This document shows, in pieces, positions 29,901 to 44,700 of a DNA stretch of 64,000 bases. Numbering within the stretch: position 1 is the first letter of the stretch; the number at the start of each line of letters is the position of its first letter. The translations under genes were made by a program, and so were the position numbers. The notes below the pieces were generated by a model. It was not told the origin of the DNA. It searched no databases and saw only the letters and a program-made list of their open reading frames with translations. The stretch is taken from contig JAECUM010004946.1 in the NCBI GenBank assembly GCA_016617855.1, positions 21,149-85,148 on the forward strand, read 5' to 3'. Source of the DNA: Megalonaias nervosa. Lineage: Eukaryota; Mollusca; Bivalvia; Unionida; Unionidae.

Positions 29901-31337
29901 ATTTGCTTTAAAAAATTTATCTTATACAAAATTAAGTTTTAATCCTGCATTAATCTGTGCCAATAAAAAAACGAAACTCCAAAAAAAACCAAAAAACAAG
30001 TACATTTTTCAAACATCCTAAGCACCTTTAGTGGATTTGGTTAAAATCCATCACTTGAAAAAGAAAAAGACTTAATTATAAAAGGGTTGATCAAAACTGA
30101 CAAAAAGCTGTTCAAAAATATATAACATCCTAAGAGACTGAATTATCTGTAAACTCCACTCGTGTCTGCTTGTAATCTGATAAAACAGTCCCCCAAACGT
30201 CTACTGATTACTCACAGGGACTGAAAACTATTTAAGAACTGATGCAGATATTTCAAGCCACACCTCAAACTGAATAACAATTTAGCACCAATGTTTAGCT
30301 TGGACATTCAACATTGGAGACCTACATCAATTTCATGAACTACACTACCTATATATTATCCAACGTTGCCGCCCAACTAGTCTACGAATGCGTCCACTTA
30401 ATATGCAACTGAAATGCACTGAATGGAATGTTGCCCTCTAATTGGAACACCAAAATGAGGTTATCAGTTGATACAGTATTTCATTTTGGTCAACCAATAA
30501 CTTGGCAGATTTCTACATATTTAGCAATGTTCTGACATGGCCAAGTAACATTCACCGCAAAGGCTACTAAGTAGTTGTGTCCAAGGTTACTACTGACAAT
30601 AATGGTTTATGCTACATTCCCTTTGCTAAGCACAAAATTATAAGCTTTAACAAGACATTTTCGGTAATTTTATACATCAGAACGAACGCTGCAGAGCTGT
30701 TTCATTTATCTCATAAACTTACCGAGATCATGCATCGTAGTCATGATGCTGGCATGTTGAGATGCTAGACTGGTCTTCAGGTCTATTACGCACAAAAAGC
30801 TACCGATATAGAATGGTCTGTTTAACAACCAGTCTAACAGATAAAGCTAATCAACCGTGTGCTTGGATTGACCAAACAAATACGTTAGGGCAAGCACCTA
30901 AATGATCCATACTGCAACCTTCGAAATTTCCGGTACCGTAAGAACTCGAAAACTTTAATTCACGATCAGTTCAATTACAACTTAATTATGTATTTTTTTC
31001 TGTCATCATTTGGCGACATAAAAATTCCCGGTTATTTCCCAACTTTAATCAATATTTGAAAAATTCAAGGACTTTTCCAGGTTGGGAAAATATATATCAT
31101 TTCTCCTGACTTTTTCCCGATTTCCCCGTAGCGTGGGAACCATGATAAATATAACAGGTAATCAAAGTTCTATTGAAATATATATGTACTCACAAATGCA
31201 TAATGAGCGCATCACTGTTGCTCACTTTAATAAATGACTAGTTTGATAGAGAATAATCTAAGAGACAAAGATAAACATCTTACATTCTGGACATAAGCTA
31301 GAAGATATAAAGTGTCAGTCTTATAAAAAGCACAGAG

Positions 31338-31408
<71 letters not shown>

Positions 31409-32653
31409 CATACATACCTACATACACAGTGGTCCCCTCTTGTACGGCCGCCCCTTCTGCACCGTGAAAGTGGCCTTATAAGACGGGTGGCCTTTCCAGA
31501 GGGGGACTAAATTTTTTGTGAGAAGTATCTGCATTTAATATCTTCATTTAATATCTTTGTTTAAAAGTAACATTAATTATTAAAAGGTTCTTCTTGTCAT
31601 AATAATAGACTTATTTCAACTGAATATACATTAATAGTTCTTATTGTTGACGTAAGCGTGATATGCGAGCGGGTATTTTTGTCATGCATATTGCAAAACC
31701 ATTCAAAAGCGTCATTTAAATCTTGGTACATACGTAATTCTCTTTCCATTTGCTCCATTTTCCCACTGCTGCTGAATAATCTCCTTATCGGTTAGTACAT
31801 TGTTTATTCAAGTCTTTTCAACATAAAATTGTTTTATTTGAGTCTTTTCTACATATAATTGTTTGGCAAGTCCCCCCTCCCCACCCCACCCGATGTCGTT
31901 GAGTAGAATAACTGACTTTCTTCTAAAATAATACGTCTCCGTTTACGTGATGACATGTTAATGTTTGGTAATGATTTATTTGGATGTTGCTAACTGTATG
32001 CGATTTAATAATGCAGACGAAACTTTTGTTGCGTGGACGAAATGCCTTCTTCATAAAGGAAGCGATAAATGTGTTGTCACGTGATTTTTCAGTCTTTGTC
32101 TCGTACCCTGTTTTGTTCAAGGTTAATTTCTCTCTGTGTGTTAATGCACAAAATCTATTTTTAGCCTATGCTGACCATGTTATGATCTTGACAATTACGT
32201 CTAGTTGTAGTCATCAAAGAGAAGAACTCGGCATCTGTGTGAAGCCCAAAACTCTATCATAACATTGTAGAGCCCATTTCCTGTATATGTCAGCTTTTTA
32301 TAGATAATGATATAATATTAATCTTAGTGTTACATGTACTTTAGTCAACACTTCTTTCAGTAATGGAAACCTGACACTGGGAGACATGTATCGATGGTAG
32401 TGATAATCTGATTACTTACCTTAGGTCATGATATGAATTAATTATTGGTTCTGGACACATTTGAAAAAAAAAGTGGCCACTTGTGAGGGGAACATTTTAC
32501 ATTTTTGTACTAATATGCTGGCCACTGGTCGCATTAGAGGGGTGGCCATTCTTGAGGGATACTTTTGAACACAAACTCGTCGGTGCCAAGGGATTCTGGC
32601 TGTAAGAAGCGGATGGCCGCTGGTCAGGGGGGGCCATTCAAGAGGGGGACTAC

Positions 32654-32707
<54 letters not shown>

Positions 32708-35700
32708 CTCTGTACAAAATTAAATTACACTGTTATTACAAATTAACTCAAGATGGCAACATACCTACCAATTTGGGGGGAATGAGAGTCAGACCAGACA
32801 ACCTAAAGTTCATTGTAAATAATTGCCCAGTGGTTGGCAAGTTTATTGATGGAGTATTTCCATTTTTATATAGATGAATATAATCTCATACCTGAGAAGA
32901 ACATTTATGGATCTTGTACTATCCAGTCTGGTTTCCACATTTCCTGTAATCAGTGAAATAAAATCATAATTAAGGAATATTCAAGTGTAAATATAGAGTG
33001 AGTGCTTAATAAGGCTTTGATGACCTGTACAATCAAACAGAAACATTCAACTTCTAAATATAAATGGTGGAGAATTTCTTTCTACTAGACATCTTTACTT
33101 TTCAGACCTGATCATAAAACCCTCATAAAATAATATATGTTATCTAATCTAACATTTCAAACTTAAAATATGACAACAAAGGTAAAAACAGACAAAACAG
33201 AAAACAAACTACATGTATCTGAATGATGCTTTCTTTCTATAATGATGGTCAGGAAAACTAAAATGTCACCTGTGTGGTAAGTGAAGCCACCTTAATTTAA
33301 GCAGTGTTTTTGTGGAAATGCACAAAAAAGTATTGATGGCCCACTCAAATATGAAAGAAGCATCCACATCGCATGGTATCAAAATAACTGGTGCAAATTT
33401 TGCACAGAACAGTGCCTGTAATGTTCCCAGTGTGAAAGAAAGGTGATTTTCAAACATTCTGACAGCTTCTTTGCATAAAATTTCCAAAATTAACAAATCA
33501 AAGCATCACTGTATAACAGAAAAGGCCCAATGAGGTTTCCCTCTCTTCTTCATGAACACTATTGGAACTGAATAAAATAAATTTCTGGAACGAAATTAAA
33601 GTGGTAACAAAGACAGAAGTGTTAGCATCATGACTTATAATGAGAAAGGTAAGTTACACTGCTAAGTCAAAATTTGTATCTCCATCTCTGGATGAAGATG
33701 GTACAACCAAATAGTGGCAATTTTTAAATTACAACTCTATAAGTAGACACGCATGAAATGATTTTCAATGACTTGTCATCAGATGTTGACTTCATAAAGC
33801 AGATTCAAATAACTTTTTCTAAGTAAACAGAACACAACCGCAGTGAGTTATGACTGCAGCAAACTGTAAAGTGCCGTTAAGTTAAATTTGATGCAGTAAT
33901 AATATGGAGAAATTTCTTCCTTCTCCACATGTATATTTCACTGTCAATCCAAGATGAAACTAAGATTTTACTGTGAATTCAATGATGGGTTGACCCTGTA
34001 TATGGGCTGAGCACTGATGAAATCATAGAAAGACTTCCCTCAAATGAAGGAAAAAAAATTGACCATTTCTTTTTAATTGCTGAGTGTTGAAACCATCCCT
34101 GATAATCCTTAGTGATAAGATTTTCAAATTAGCCACTGTGGGAGCCACATTTTGGATGGAAGATTGGCACCAGTTTCATTTATGACACACTGTACACCAT
34201 TACTGTCACATTTTCACAAGCACGTGGTGAATGCTACTAACAGAAATGTCACATTTACAAATAATAGTAGTGAAGTACTCAGTAAAATGGTAAGTTCTCT
34301 ACCCTGTCCTAACATAAAAAAAATTAAACAGCAGCATTTATTCTGTCTGTCTTCATAGTAATTTTATATAAGCAGAAGTTGACTTAGGAAGACTATGCCC
34401 ATTTAAAGTATCAGACTCATAAGTCAATAAGTCATGGCACATATTAATCAATGTAAATCAAGAGATATTTCCATTTATATTCCAATACAAAAGTGATATT
34501 TATGATCTATGATCATAATCTTCTTCACTCTAATTATACCAAACTGACCAGACAATAATGGAAAGATTCGTAAAATTTGTTTTTTTTTCTTTCTTTTCTT
34601 CAAACAGTGACTTTGTGTACAGTACAGAAAAATCTTTGCTATTTCAAAAGGAGCAGAATGATGTCACTCAGTTTCTTACAGGTTTCCGAAAGCATTTATT
34701 TGATGATTTTTGGCACTTTTTGGTGGCTGCAATATCACAACAGCCTCTTCTATCACCTATCTACACAAGTTATGTTTACACAATTGTGTGTGTGGGTTTT
34801 GTTTTTTATTGATTTTATTCAGCACACATTGATATCCATCTCTCTCCAACTTTCAGTCATGGACACAAATAGTTACTTTTAAAAGTACACTAAACAAATG
34901 ACAGCTTATTTATTGTTTACAAATGTGTGTTACTGATTATATAGAGGCAATCCAAAATGAAAACAAATCCTATAAGCATTAGATTGAGAGATTAATCCAA
35001 AACTATGCAAACAAACTGTATGTGTCATAAATGTACATTGGTCATAGTTTTACGCTCCATTTTCTAAAACATAACAACACATTAATATACATGTTAATAA
35101 GAACAAGATATGAACTGGAATTTAAGTTTTAATTTATTATTACTTTATGAAAATGAAGATGTTTTGACATGTATGAGCAGATTAAATTTACTATATGCAA
35201 ATACCATATATACTCACTTTTAATTGGAGTACAACCACCAACAACACAGACCCTGATTTACCATCACATAATGCACCAGCAGATCAGGATCTTTGTTTAA
35301 CTGCATAAACCAAGATATGCCAGCACATTATGTGACGACAGAGCTTTGTCTGTGCAGTTTGTAGCTGGACATGACTTAATAATGAATGCTTATGGTAACT
35401 GCACCCTGTTATTGTATAATGTGGTGCCTAAACAAATAAATGCTTCAAAAACAAAAAGGAATGATGTAGGAAATGTAAAATCATAATAAACTCAAGATTA
35501 CTACAGCACTTTAAGAAAGATGTGAATGACTTGACCAATGAGGCACATGGAGGAAACTCATTTGTTACACACAAATCCTCAAAAGATGAATCAGACAGCT
35601 TAAGTCTTGGTAATCTTTCTGACTGAATGCCAGTGTGACACCCTGTTTAAAATCTCATAATCTTTTATATTTAGAATGAGTTTCATGTGTTTTGAAATAA

Positions 35701-38700
35701 AAATTATACTGTGGATTATGTGCCATCAAATTTCTGTGGTGAATATACTTCAACCACGTCCCTATGATATGCTCCATAGCTGATCAACACTGTCAGTTTG
35801 TTATGATAAATTAATAATCATCTCATTTTTACTAATACTAATAGAGATGGTTTTTATATATTATAAGCTCTTTTAATTCACTGAATACACAACTTGCAGC
35901 AAAGGCAAGAAATATATTTAAGGAACACAGATGCCATGTCACATTGCCTGAAAACCAATTTAAATGCAAAACTTGATCAATGAGTTATGGATGGACAGAT
36001 GTAAATATAGACATTGTGGTGACTGAACACATAATGGGAGAGCTATATGACTTATAACAAAAAAACATGGTTTTAATAACAACCTCTAATCCAATCTGAT
36101 TAAAATTAAAATTAGGTGTCCTGACTCTGCCCCATTGATGTGCCTGATGAGATCCATAAGATCTTATTGTAACCTGATGAAATATTTATCACCTTTGAGA
36201 GCCACTCCATTCCTTTGGACAGAGAGTAGTGCATTCTTCACAGTCTCTGCATCTGCATTATCAGCATTAATCTCCACCTCCTCAAAGTCCACTGGAGCAC
36301 CTGCATACCTACACAGTGATATAGTATGTGTTATAGCTGAACCTTAATTCATGGTCAATGAGATTAAGAACAGCAAGTTTATTCACTGAATTTGTTAACA
36401 ACTTCTGCAGGGTAATGCTAAGAAATATCAACAAACTGCATGTTCTTATAAAACCCCAATGCATCAGGTTAATATCAAAAAAAGTTCTTCCTGCAGCTTG
36501 AGGAAATGAAGCAATTAATGTTGAAGACATTTATTCGATCTCTGTATCTCTTTTCTGATATTATTGTGACCCTAAAGTTATCCTGTGATATTGCCACTAT
36601 TTCACAATATCATTATGATAATGTTATGATATTTACACTATTTCCAATCAATAAAATTTGACAATCAATGAAAGACCAAAGCTACTACTTGTGAAAAATT
36701 CCATTTGTTCCAACTGACCATTGGCTGTGGACTATTACTAATTGTATCTGACAAAAATGTCTTGATTGCTGAGGACACTGATGATTACAGTCGATAAATT
36801 ACTCTGTATTAGTGTTGTGAATTGAAAACAGATTTACATGGGCCAGGGTTCGCTGGGAAGATAATCTACCATCTATATGAACTGCTGATCTATACAATTC
36901 ATAGAATTATATTCAACAATGATACATGATGAAGGCTTTATCTGACTACACCACTTATCTTTTTGTCAATACCTCCATATCAGTTTACCTTTCAGTCCAT
37001 TTGTCTGCCTATGCATCTGTCTGCCTCATTTTCTCTCACATACACAGGCACATATACCAAATAACAAAAACTCTCCAAAATTAGAAATCCTACAAGCATG
37101 TCTACGCCAAATATTATTTATAAACATTAAAAAACCTAATCAGCTGGAAATCAATTTATTTAAAAGTATTAAAAGTTCCACTGAGATTAACTGTGTGATT
37201 AAGGAATGAAAACAGCTAGACTACTGTGAACCCCTAAGCTTTTTTCCAGACTTGAATAATCTATTTCCCTGAAAATGAATGTTAATTACAGTGGTTGTTC
37301 AAATTCACTGATCTTTTGATAAACTGAATGGAAAAATCTGTAGTACATTGGTCTTCTTCTCATGAGACCCCTCTAAATACAGGCCAGTCTGTGATATGAG
37401 ACAACCCCGTCCTGTACCAAAGAAACATATCTGTACTATTTTGCCCCTCACATCTACTGAAGGCAACCGCTTTTGTGGTCATATTTTCATTACAAAAGCT
37501 GAAGGCCTCACAAAATGGAAATTACTGTACAGCTATCTAACCTTTTAAATTACATACATGGTAGCCTTGCTTCATCTTGCTTAATGATGGCCTGATGGGT
37601 GTACACTTCATACCTGAAAATTTGCTGAACATGTCCCAAAAGTTCAGGGCCTACACCATCTCCTGTAAGAAGGGTCACAGTGTTTCTGCCTCCATATTTG
37701 GCAAATTTGTGCTGAAATATACAATTTTAAAGGACATTTGCTAATAACAGTTTCTAAGCTCTGTATTCTGTTTTCTTTATGGCAGATTTTTCATTTATCC
37801 ATTAACAAATGACAGCATATAACTATATATGATTCATTATCTGGATATAGACCATCTGACCTTTTAAACTGACCAGCCAGGAAACATATTTCCTGAACCT
37901 ACTATTTCTGATTTTTCTTTAATTTTCAAAATTACTGGTTACAGAGACAAAGTCCTTGATGAAAATAAGCTAAGGTACCTGATATTTTATGGCAATGCAT
38001 TCACAACTCAATTTCAACCTTGTCTGTAACCAATGGTTAGCCATTTGCTCTCCTTTATGCTCCCATTGTCATTTTTGGTACTGAAGATGCCAACTGGTAC
38101 CTGGTTACTTGGGTACTAGCCTGTTAATAACAACTCGAGTACTAAATGAACAACTGGGTACCCATTTTTAAAAAAAAGTATTCCAAGTTCAGATTGAAAC
38201 ACAGAATAACAATTACAGTTTGAGGCTCAAGTCATGTGCACATTTATTCATCAGCACAGGCATGTATGGTTGCTGACAATTTACTTGTCATACATGTACT
38301 ATATAATAATACAAGGGAGGACACTGCTCTCCTTTCTCACACGACCTATTTAAGAATCAATACTGATATTTAAAGCTAGACCGTCCTAACTTCATGCCTG
38401 TCCATGGTTTGTGCATCATTATTCTTGCGACTTAAACGTGCTTGTTTTGAGATCCTGATCACATGACATTAACTAGGTCAACACCTTTCGTCAATAGTGA
38501 CAATAAGAACTGATTAAGAAATATTCGACAAAATAAAATTTAAATAAGTACAACAATTCAATAAAAGAAAGCACAATATCAATGTCCGGTTCAACTATTG
38601 CCATTTTTGCCTTAAGTTTGTGGCAATGGATCAAGTATTAGCTGTTCAAGTCAGGGCCACTGTTCACATGTTGGTTTAATGGCCTCTTTTTTATTAACGG

Positions 38701-41700
38701 GAAACCCAAAACATATTTTTGTCACGGCAATGGCAACACAAAAACTTGGTTACCATAACATGCACTTCTTATACTATGTTAGGAAAAAATAAACGAAAGG
38801 GACAACTATACAGAATGAAATTTTTCACTGAAATATTTAAATAAAAGGGAAATCTTTGTTATTTAATAACACTGAAATAAATCTAATAAAAATTGACCAC
38901 GTGTGTAAATATGGTAATTTTTGCACTAATTTTACAAGAAACAGTTCCAAGAAAACAGATGGGATTCTTGAATGTGAAACCACTTGTCAAAGATTCAATC
39001 TATTTTGATACTATATACATAGCAGACCAGTCTAAATTGACAATAAATGGCACCAGATATCATAAAAAAATGGGTATTGATGTGACTGTTGGGTGTTATA
39101 TGACTGAAAAATGTTAGAGGAGAAGGATTTTATTAAACTTAAAAACATGTTGCACCGAACCATCTTTAAGGGACGAACCATGGCATGTTGAGGATACTAC
39201 AAGTCATCATTTGTGGACTTTACGACTATTTGTGAAAGTTACTAGAGACATGTAAACTATTTAAGGTGAGTGTTATGCATAATTAATTTATCAGTTTCTT
39301 CTGTGTCTATACTCTTGTATTAACTACTAATATATATGTATTTAGCTGATTTGTGACAAAAATTTTAACTGCAGATCCTGGTAAGTAGCAAAAATAAATG
39401 TATGTTAAATAAAATAAATATGTACATTTTTCATACAGTTGTCTGTAATTATTCCATGTAATATATAGACTGCTCTTTTATGCTCAGATTAAGCTTTTCT
39501 GCCACTTATATTAGTAATAAATTACACTTATACCTCTTTTGGGGGTTGGTATGTGTGAACCTACAACAAGACAGTTCAGGTTCACATTCAATACAATTTC
39601 CCTTTGATCTGGTACCCAGGCAAGTGATCAGTAGAAATTTCCCAGACTTTTGACATCTCTATTTAGTACATAACCTATACACACTTTTATAAGTTAAGCC
39701 CAACTGCAAACAACACAGACCCTGATCTGACATTGCATTATGCATCTGCTGTTGCAAAATTCACTAACAGATCATGGGGCATATGTTAATTGTTCAATCT
39801 ATTACTCCTAACAAACTGCATACACCCAGTTCGGCCAGTGCTTTATGCAGTATGCAGATGGACTCAACTTAAATACAGGTACATATGGTAATCTTTTCTT
39901 CCACACAAATACAGTCACATCACTACTGTAAATGAAGAACAAAATTCACAAGAATAATGAAATGTAGCATCTAAGATCTATTAAGATGGCAATTCAGAAT
40001 TAGATTTTAATGACAGTGACACAGCTTCAACACAAACATGTAACAAATAAGAAAGAATGCACAGCCAGGTATATCTCATTCACTTTGAAAAAAAGAGTTT
40101 GCTATCCTAAATTAATTTTGTGATTCAGGTTCTTCAGTTCTGTATTTAATCTTGGGTTCTAAATTCATATAATGTAAGGCAGGAATCTCAAACTCAAATC
40201 ACCATGAGAGCCACATAAGGATTAGTACACTGGTCAACAGATGCACCATTGAAACCTTTCAGTACAGCAAAAGTGGCTGATATAAAGGATTGCCAGCTGA
40301 AATGTTGGAAACAAGAACTAAATGATGTAACAATCAAATTTTTATTAAAACTTTGCATTACTAATTATTTTACAAATTCCGGGTGTCATGTGGGCCATGT
40401 GTTTGAGACCCCTTATGTAAGGTAATTGGAAAAACTAGATATTTCATCTGAAAGCATATACCTATGGATTTTAGATACAATTTTTTTTTTTAAATTAGCA
40501 TTATACTTACTTCACTAATTTCAGTTGAGTAGGTGTAATTTTGGAAGCCATGTCCTGTTGATGTGATCTGTTCATAAAAATAGAATAACAGCAAAATTGT
40601 CACTAACTGATATGAAAGATTTAATAAAAATACATGTAGTAACTCAACATACAGCAAACCATAATATTGGCTAAATAACAAGGATTTCTCTAGAATTCAC
40701 AAAATATGAGAACACTTACTCTGGTATTTTCAAATGGAGGCATTTGAAGTCTTTTGTGTGGGGAGGCAGTTTATATAGTTAAACATTATCCTGTTTAATT
40801 AATTAAACTTATTCCAAATCTTGTCAACTTATCAATGCAGTTTTGCGGGGAATACCAGCTAAATCATCTGCAATATCATTTGAAGTGGTTTTTTATCTTC
40901 ATTACAAGTCTCATTTATTTGAAATATTAACCAACCTATTGTACCAAATAACCTGCTAGGCACCAGATTTGACATTCAGTCAAACAGAGCAAGAATTGGT
41001 CTATACTGTGTTGGATTCCTAAGCAGTGTCAGGCATATTTTGTTTTCTGGGAATGCAATAACACCATTTTGGAAGTAACTATCTGAATATCGGAAGTGCT
41101 GCAAAAGTCACCAGTTTTAGTACAAAATAAATTTTTTCACCTTGACCGATACATGTTGACCAATAATAGCCTGGAATGCTGTATTATCGTGGTACTTAAT
41201 GTTGTTATAGGTACATATTAAAACCATTTTGCTATTGCTGCATACTTATAATTTATAAAGTTTCTAGACTTTCCCCTCTTTCTATTCCTATAAAAAATCT
41301 TTGTCAACTGAAGCACATAAATGTAAATAAAACAGCATATGGTGGCTGACCCAGATTAACGTACCATGGGGAACAACTCCATATTATTGTGGTATTTGCC
41401 TAATTTAGGTATGGTAGCATGCACGTATTATAATAAACATAAAATTACCTTTAAGAAGGAATGTCCACGATTACACAGGAGGAATATTTCCATAAAAAAC
41501 CGAAAGGATCCAATGATTAAATCTAACACACAAATGTAATTAAAGTTGAAATCCATGAATAATGTTACAAACTAAAAAACAAATATTGTTTGACTTCATA
41601 TAAATTTTAAATAGAATGTGAAAAAATATAAATATCAAAAAAATTAGTATTAACATTATTATTATTATTACTACTGAAATATTACTGATTTAAAGAAAGT

Positions 41701-44700
41701 TTATCTGTTATTGTTCTCCTCTTTATGTATGGTAAGTATGATAATAAGTAGCAACCCCAGATAGTGCCTATTCCTTATCAGTAAACTGGGTGAAAACCGA
41801 CTTTTTCTTACACTGTGTGGACTAAATTTGTGTTAAAATCAATATTGATAACAAGATTTTTATGAAATAAACTTTATTTAAAAGGGCTTTAAATTATCTA
41901 TAAAAACATATAAATTTCATTAATATGTATGTTTTATTGTTATATTGTCATGTAATTATTGATCAGTTATCAAAATTGTCGGCTCTCAGTTAATTGCTAT
42001 TTCCTGTGTGCGCGGGTTGACACCAGTGTTTGTTTTGCAAATGCAGGTCACTAGAACCTCATGAATATTAATGAGGTATTCATCAACTGAATGGGGAATG
42101 AATGACATTTCCGATGGTGTTTTGAAGATTTTGAGGATTTTTTTTGTTAATTCCCTTGCTAAGCTTGCATTCACAATGAGTGATCGTGCTAGTAATGAGA
42201 AACTGGCTGACAAACTTTTAAATGAGTGGAAGGATGACATGTTAAAAAATTGTGGAAGGATGACATGTTAAAAAATTGTGAGAATGACACTGACAAACAG
42301 TCTGTTAAAAATTTTCATTGTATGGCCATTGTCTTGTTAGGTTTTCATAGATGTATATGTAATGACATTAAAGTACTGGAGAAATCTTTGTTAGACCAGT
42401 ATGGCACATTAGGATGAGATCTTTAAATTCTGGTCCAAGGCGGGTATCATCATTGAGCGAGTTGTCCAGATGACATCAAACACTTTTGGGCCAGCTGGCG
42501 ACCACCTTGGACTGCGCGATCGATGGGAAGCCTACTGTACTGAAAAAGATATTTAGTTTACTGATCAGAGTTGGAGAAAAGTTTTCATTTTAAACTTTAA
42601 TCCACAGTCCACTGTGACCATATTATGCTTAATGGTACAAGAAAACTTGGAGTTGCAGTGCATTTTAACTTTTTTTCTAATTTAGTCATTTGAATGTTGA
42701 ATATATTATATATTTTGCAATTTTTGGGTAAATGCAACCATGAAACTTGACATGCTGGGAATAACTGGTATAACTGCTTTCAAATCTTTTATTTTATTTG
42801 CCTTCAGTTCTTTTTTTATTTAAAGATACAAATATTTTATTCCAGGAATCAAGTCAACAGTCGGGAACTATCGAGACAATAGGTTCAACGGTTTATTCCA
42901 AACAGCAGCTGAGATTCTAGTACATTGCTTGGATTTCCAGCCAGTCATCAGAACTGTACATGCACCGAACAAAAAAATTCTATCTGTAGATGCAGATTTA
43001 AACTCTGACCATATTGTGACTATGTTGCTAGCCCTAGGGCTTATGTATGTTAGAGTGACTGGCCCGTACTGGGAACTCATTACCTCGGGAAAAGTGCCGT
43101 ACTTATAATTGTATATATACATTCAAAACTTGCAAAAGTATTTTTAAGATTGTGCAGAAAACCCCAAACTGATTGAAAGTGATGAACATTGGTTGGGAGA
43201 GGGGTATGACATTGCAATTGAGCAATGCTTCAATGAGGTGACAAAATCTATCAAGATTGAGAGAAAATTACTGATCAAATTATTACTTTCATGTGTAAGT
43301 CAATGCTAGAACTATTGAAAAACAACTCTCTGATTTCTTGCCTGGTGGGCAGTACAGTGAAGCAGCTGATCCAAAGACAATGATGAGGACACGGTTCGCG
43401 CAAGTGACCAATCTTGGCTGTGAACACCACTTTGGTGACCTTGATAGCAGTCAGAAGCATAGACCAAATGCCTCCATGCACCACCACTCCTCCATTCAAC
43501 TACTCAAGAGAAACCGTCTCAAAATGACAGAGTGGTATGACTCCCACATTAAAAGAGTCATTGTGGAAGAATGCATGCCGAGGTGGAAAAGACTTGCGTC
43601 TTAAACATAAAGAACACCAGAAACGTGTGTGCAATGAAATATTGGACCAAATGAGTGAACTGCCACCAATGAAGAGAAAATGAAATCTGAATGACAGTGA
43701 TGAACTCTATGAAAGTGAAATAGATGAACTCAATAAAGTATGTCAATAGTTGCCTGTTCTAGACCAGCTTAAGGAAAATGATTATGTTGTCGTAGCATAC
43801 CAGGATGCTTGGTACCCTGGATGTGTTCTTGAAATTAAAAGTGACAATAATAACAATAATTTGATAGTTAAATTCATGGCACCATGTAGGACAGTGGGAG
43901 TTTTTATATGGCCCAGCAGAGACGATGTTCAGGAAGTTAAGCCTGAATTTGTCATAGCAACTGGAATGATTCCAGAATGTCTAAATTCTAAACGTCAGTG
44001 GGCATTCTCAGAGCATAGAAAACTTGATGAACTGTTTACAATGTATGCCAATGTTTTCTTCTGAATTAAATGACTTGTCAAGAAATATGTTGTCCAGTAT
44101 CTGAATTGTCTGGTAGAAAAAAAATAAAGATTTGAACCCCTTATTTTCTTCCCTACACTGAAATCTAGTGGACACAGTTTAATTTACTGTAGATATTTAA
44201 ATTCTGCAGGAAAAATGCTATAAGGCTGCCAAGTTTCATGGAGATATCTTGTTTAGCTCAAAAGTTATGATTGAAATACTTATTTTATTAAATGTGTCAG
44301 GTCCGCAACTTAAAAGGATTAAACATGCATTTATATAAGGCAAAAAATTCACTGAAAAGCCAATTTTTGCCACTATTCAAATAGTCATAACTTTTGAACT
44401 AATCAACATATTTGAAAAATTAAAACTGTTCTGAAAAGGTCTGAATGAGCTCTATAAGAATCAATCATTCAAATGCAAATATGATGACTTTGTAATTTCG
44501 ACTGGGGTTGCTATAATAAGCAACATTTTGTCAATTCTGGTCCATATTAGCTACCATGGAATGAAATTCCAAGATTAACCTTGTCTGGACATGTACCTCA
44601 CCATCAGTATATGAACTATAATCATCAAACATCAGACGATACACTAGCTATATTTTGTAATCAAAGCCAATGCAGGTATAGTAGGTTTGACAGGAGTTTT

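Larger units (their letters stand above)
41749..44513 (+). mobile_element. Dead DNA transposon with TAGCAACCCCAG ends and 7-bp duplications
   Basis: Terminal inverted repeats TAGCAACCCCAG at both ends, flanked by identical TAATAAG (41742-41748 and 44514-44520). It contains a plus-strand gene relic (42071-44064). I could not assign the superfamily; a 7-bp duplication is unusual for the common animal classes. Inserted in IDH3G intron 1. Confidence 0.82.

Noticed and set aside
37260..37490. Possible further DNA-transposon fragment (GAGACCCCTCTAAATAC...)
   Set aside because: No matching inverted end or duplication could be found.
38890..39117. 74-codon plus ORF
   Set aside because: No similarity recognised and no element or exon context.
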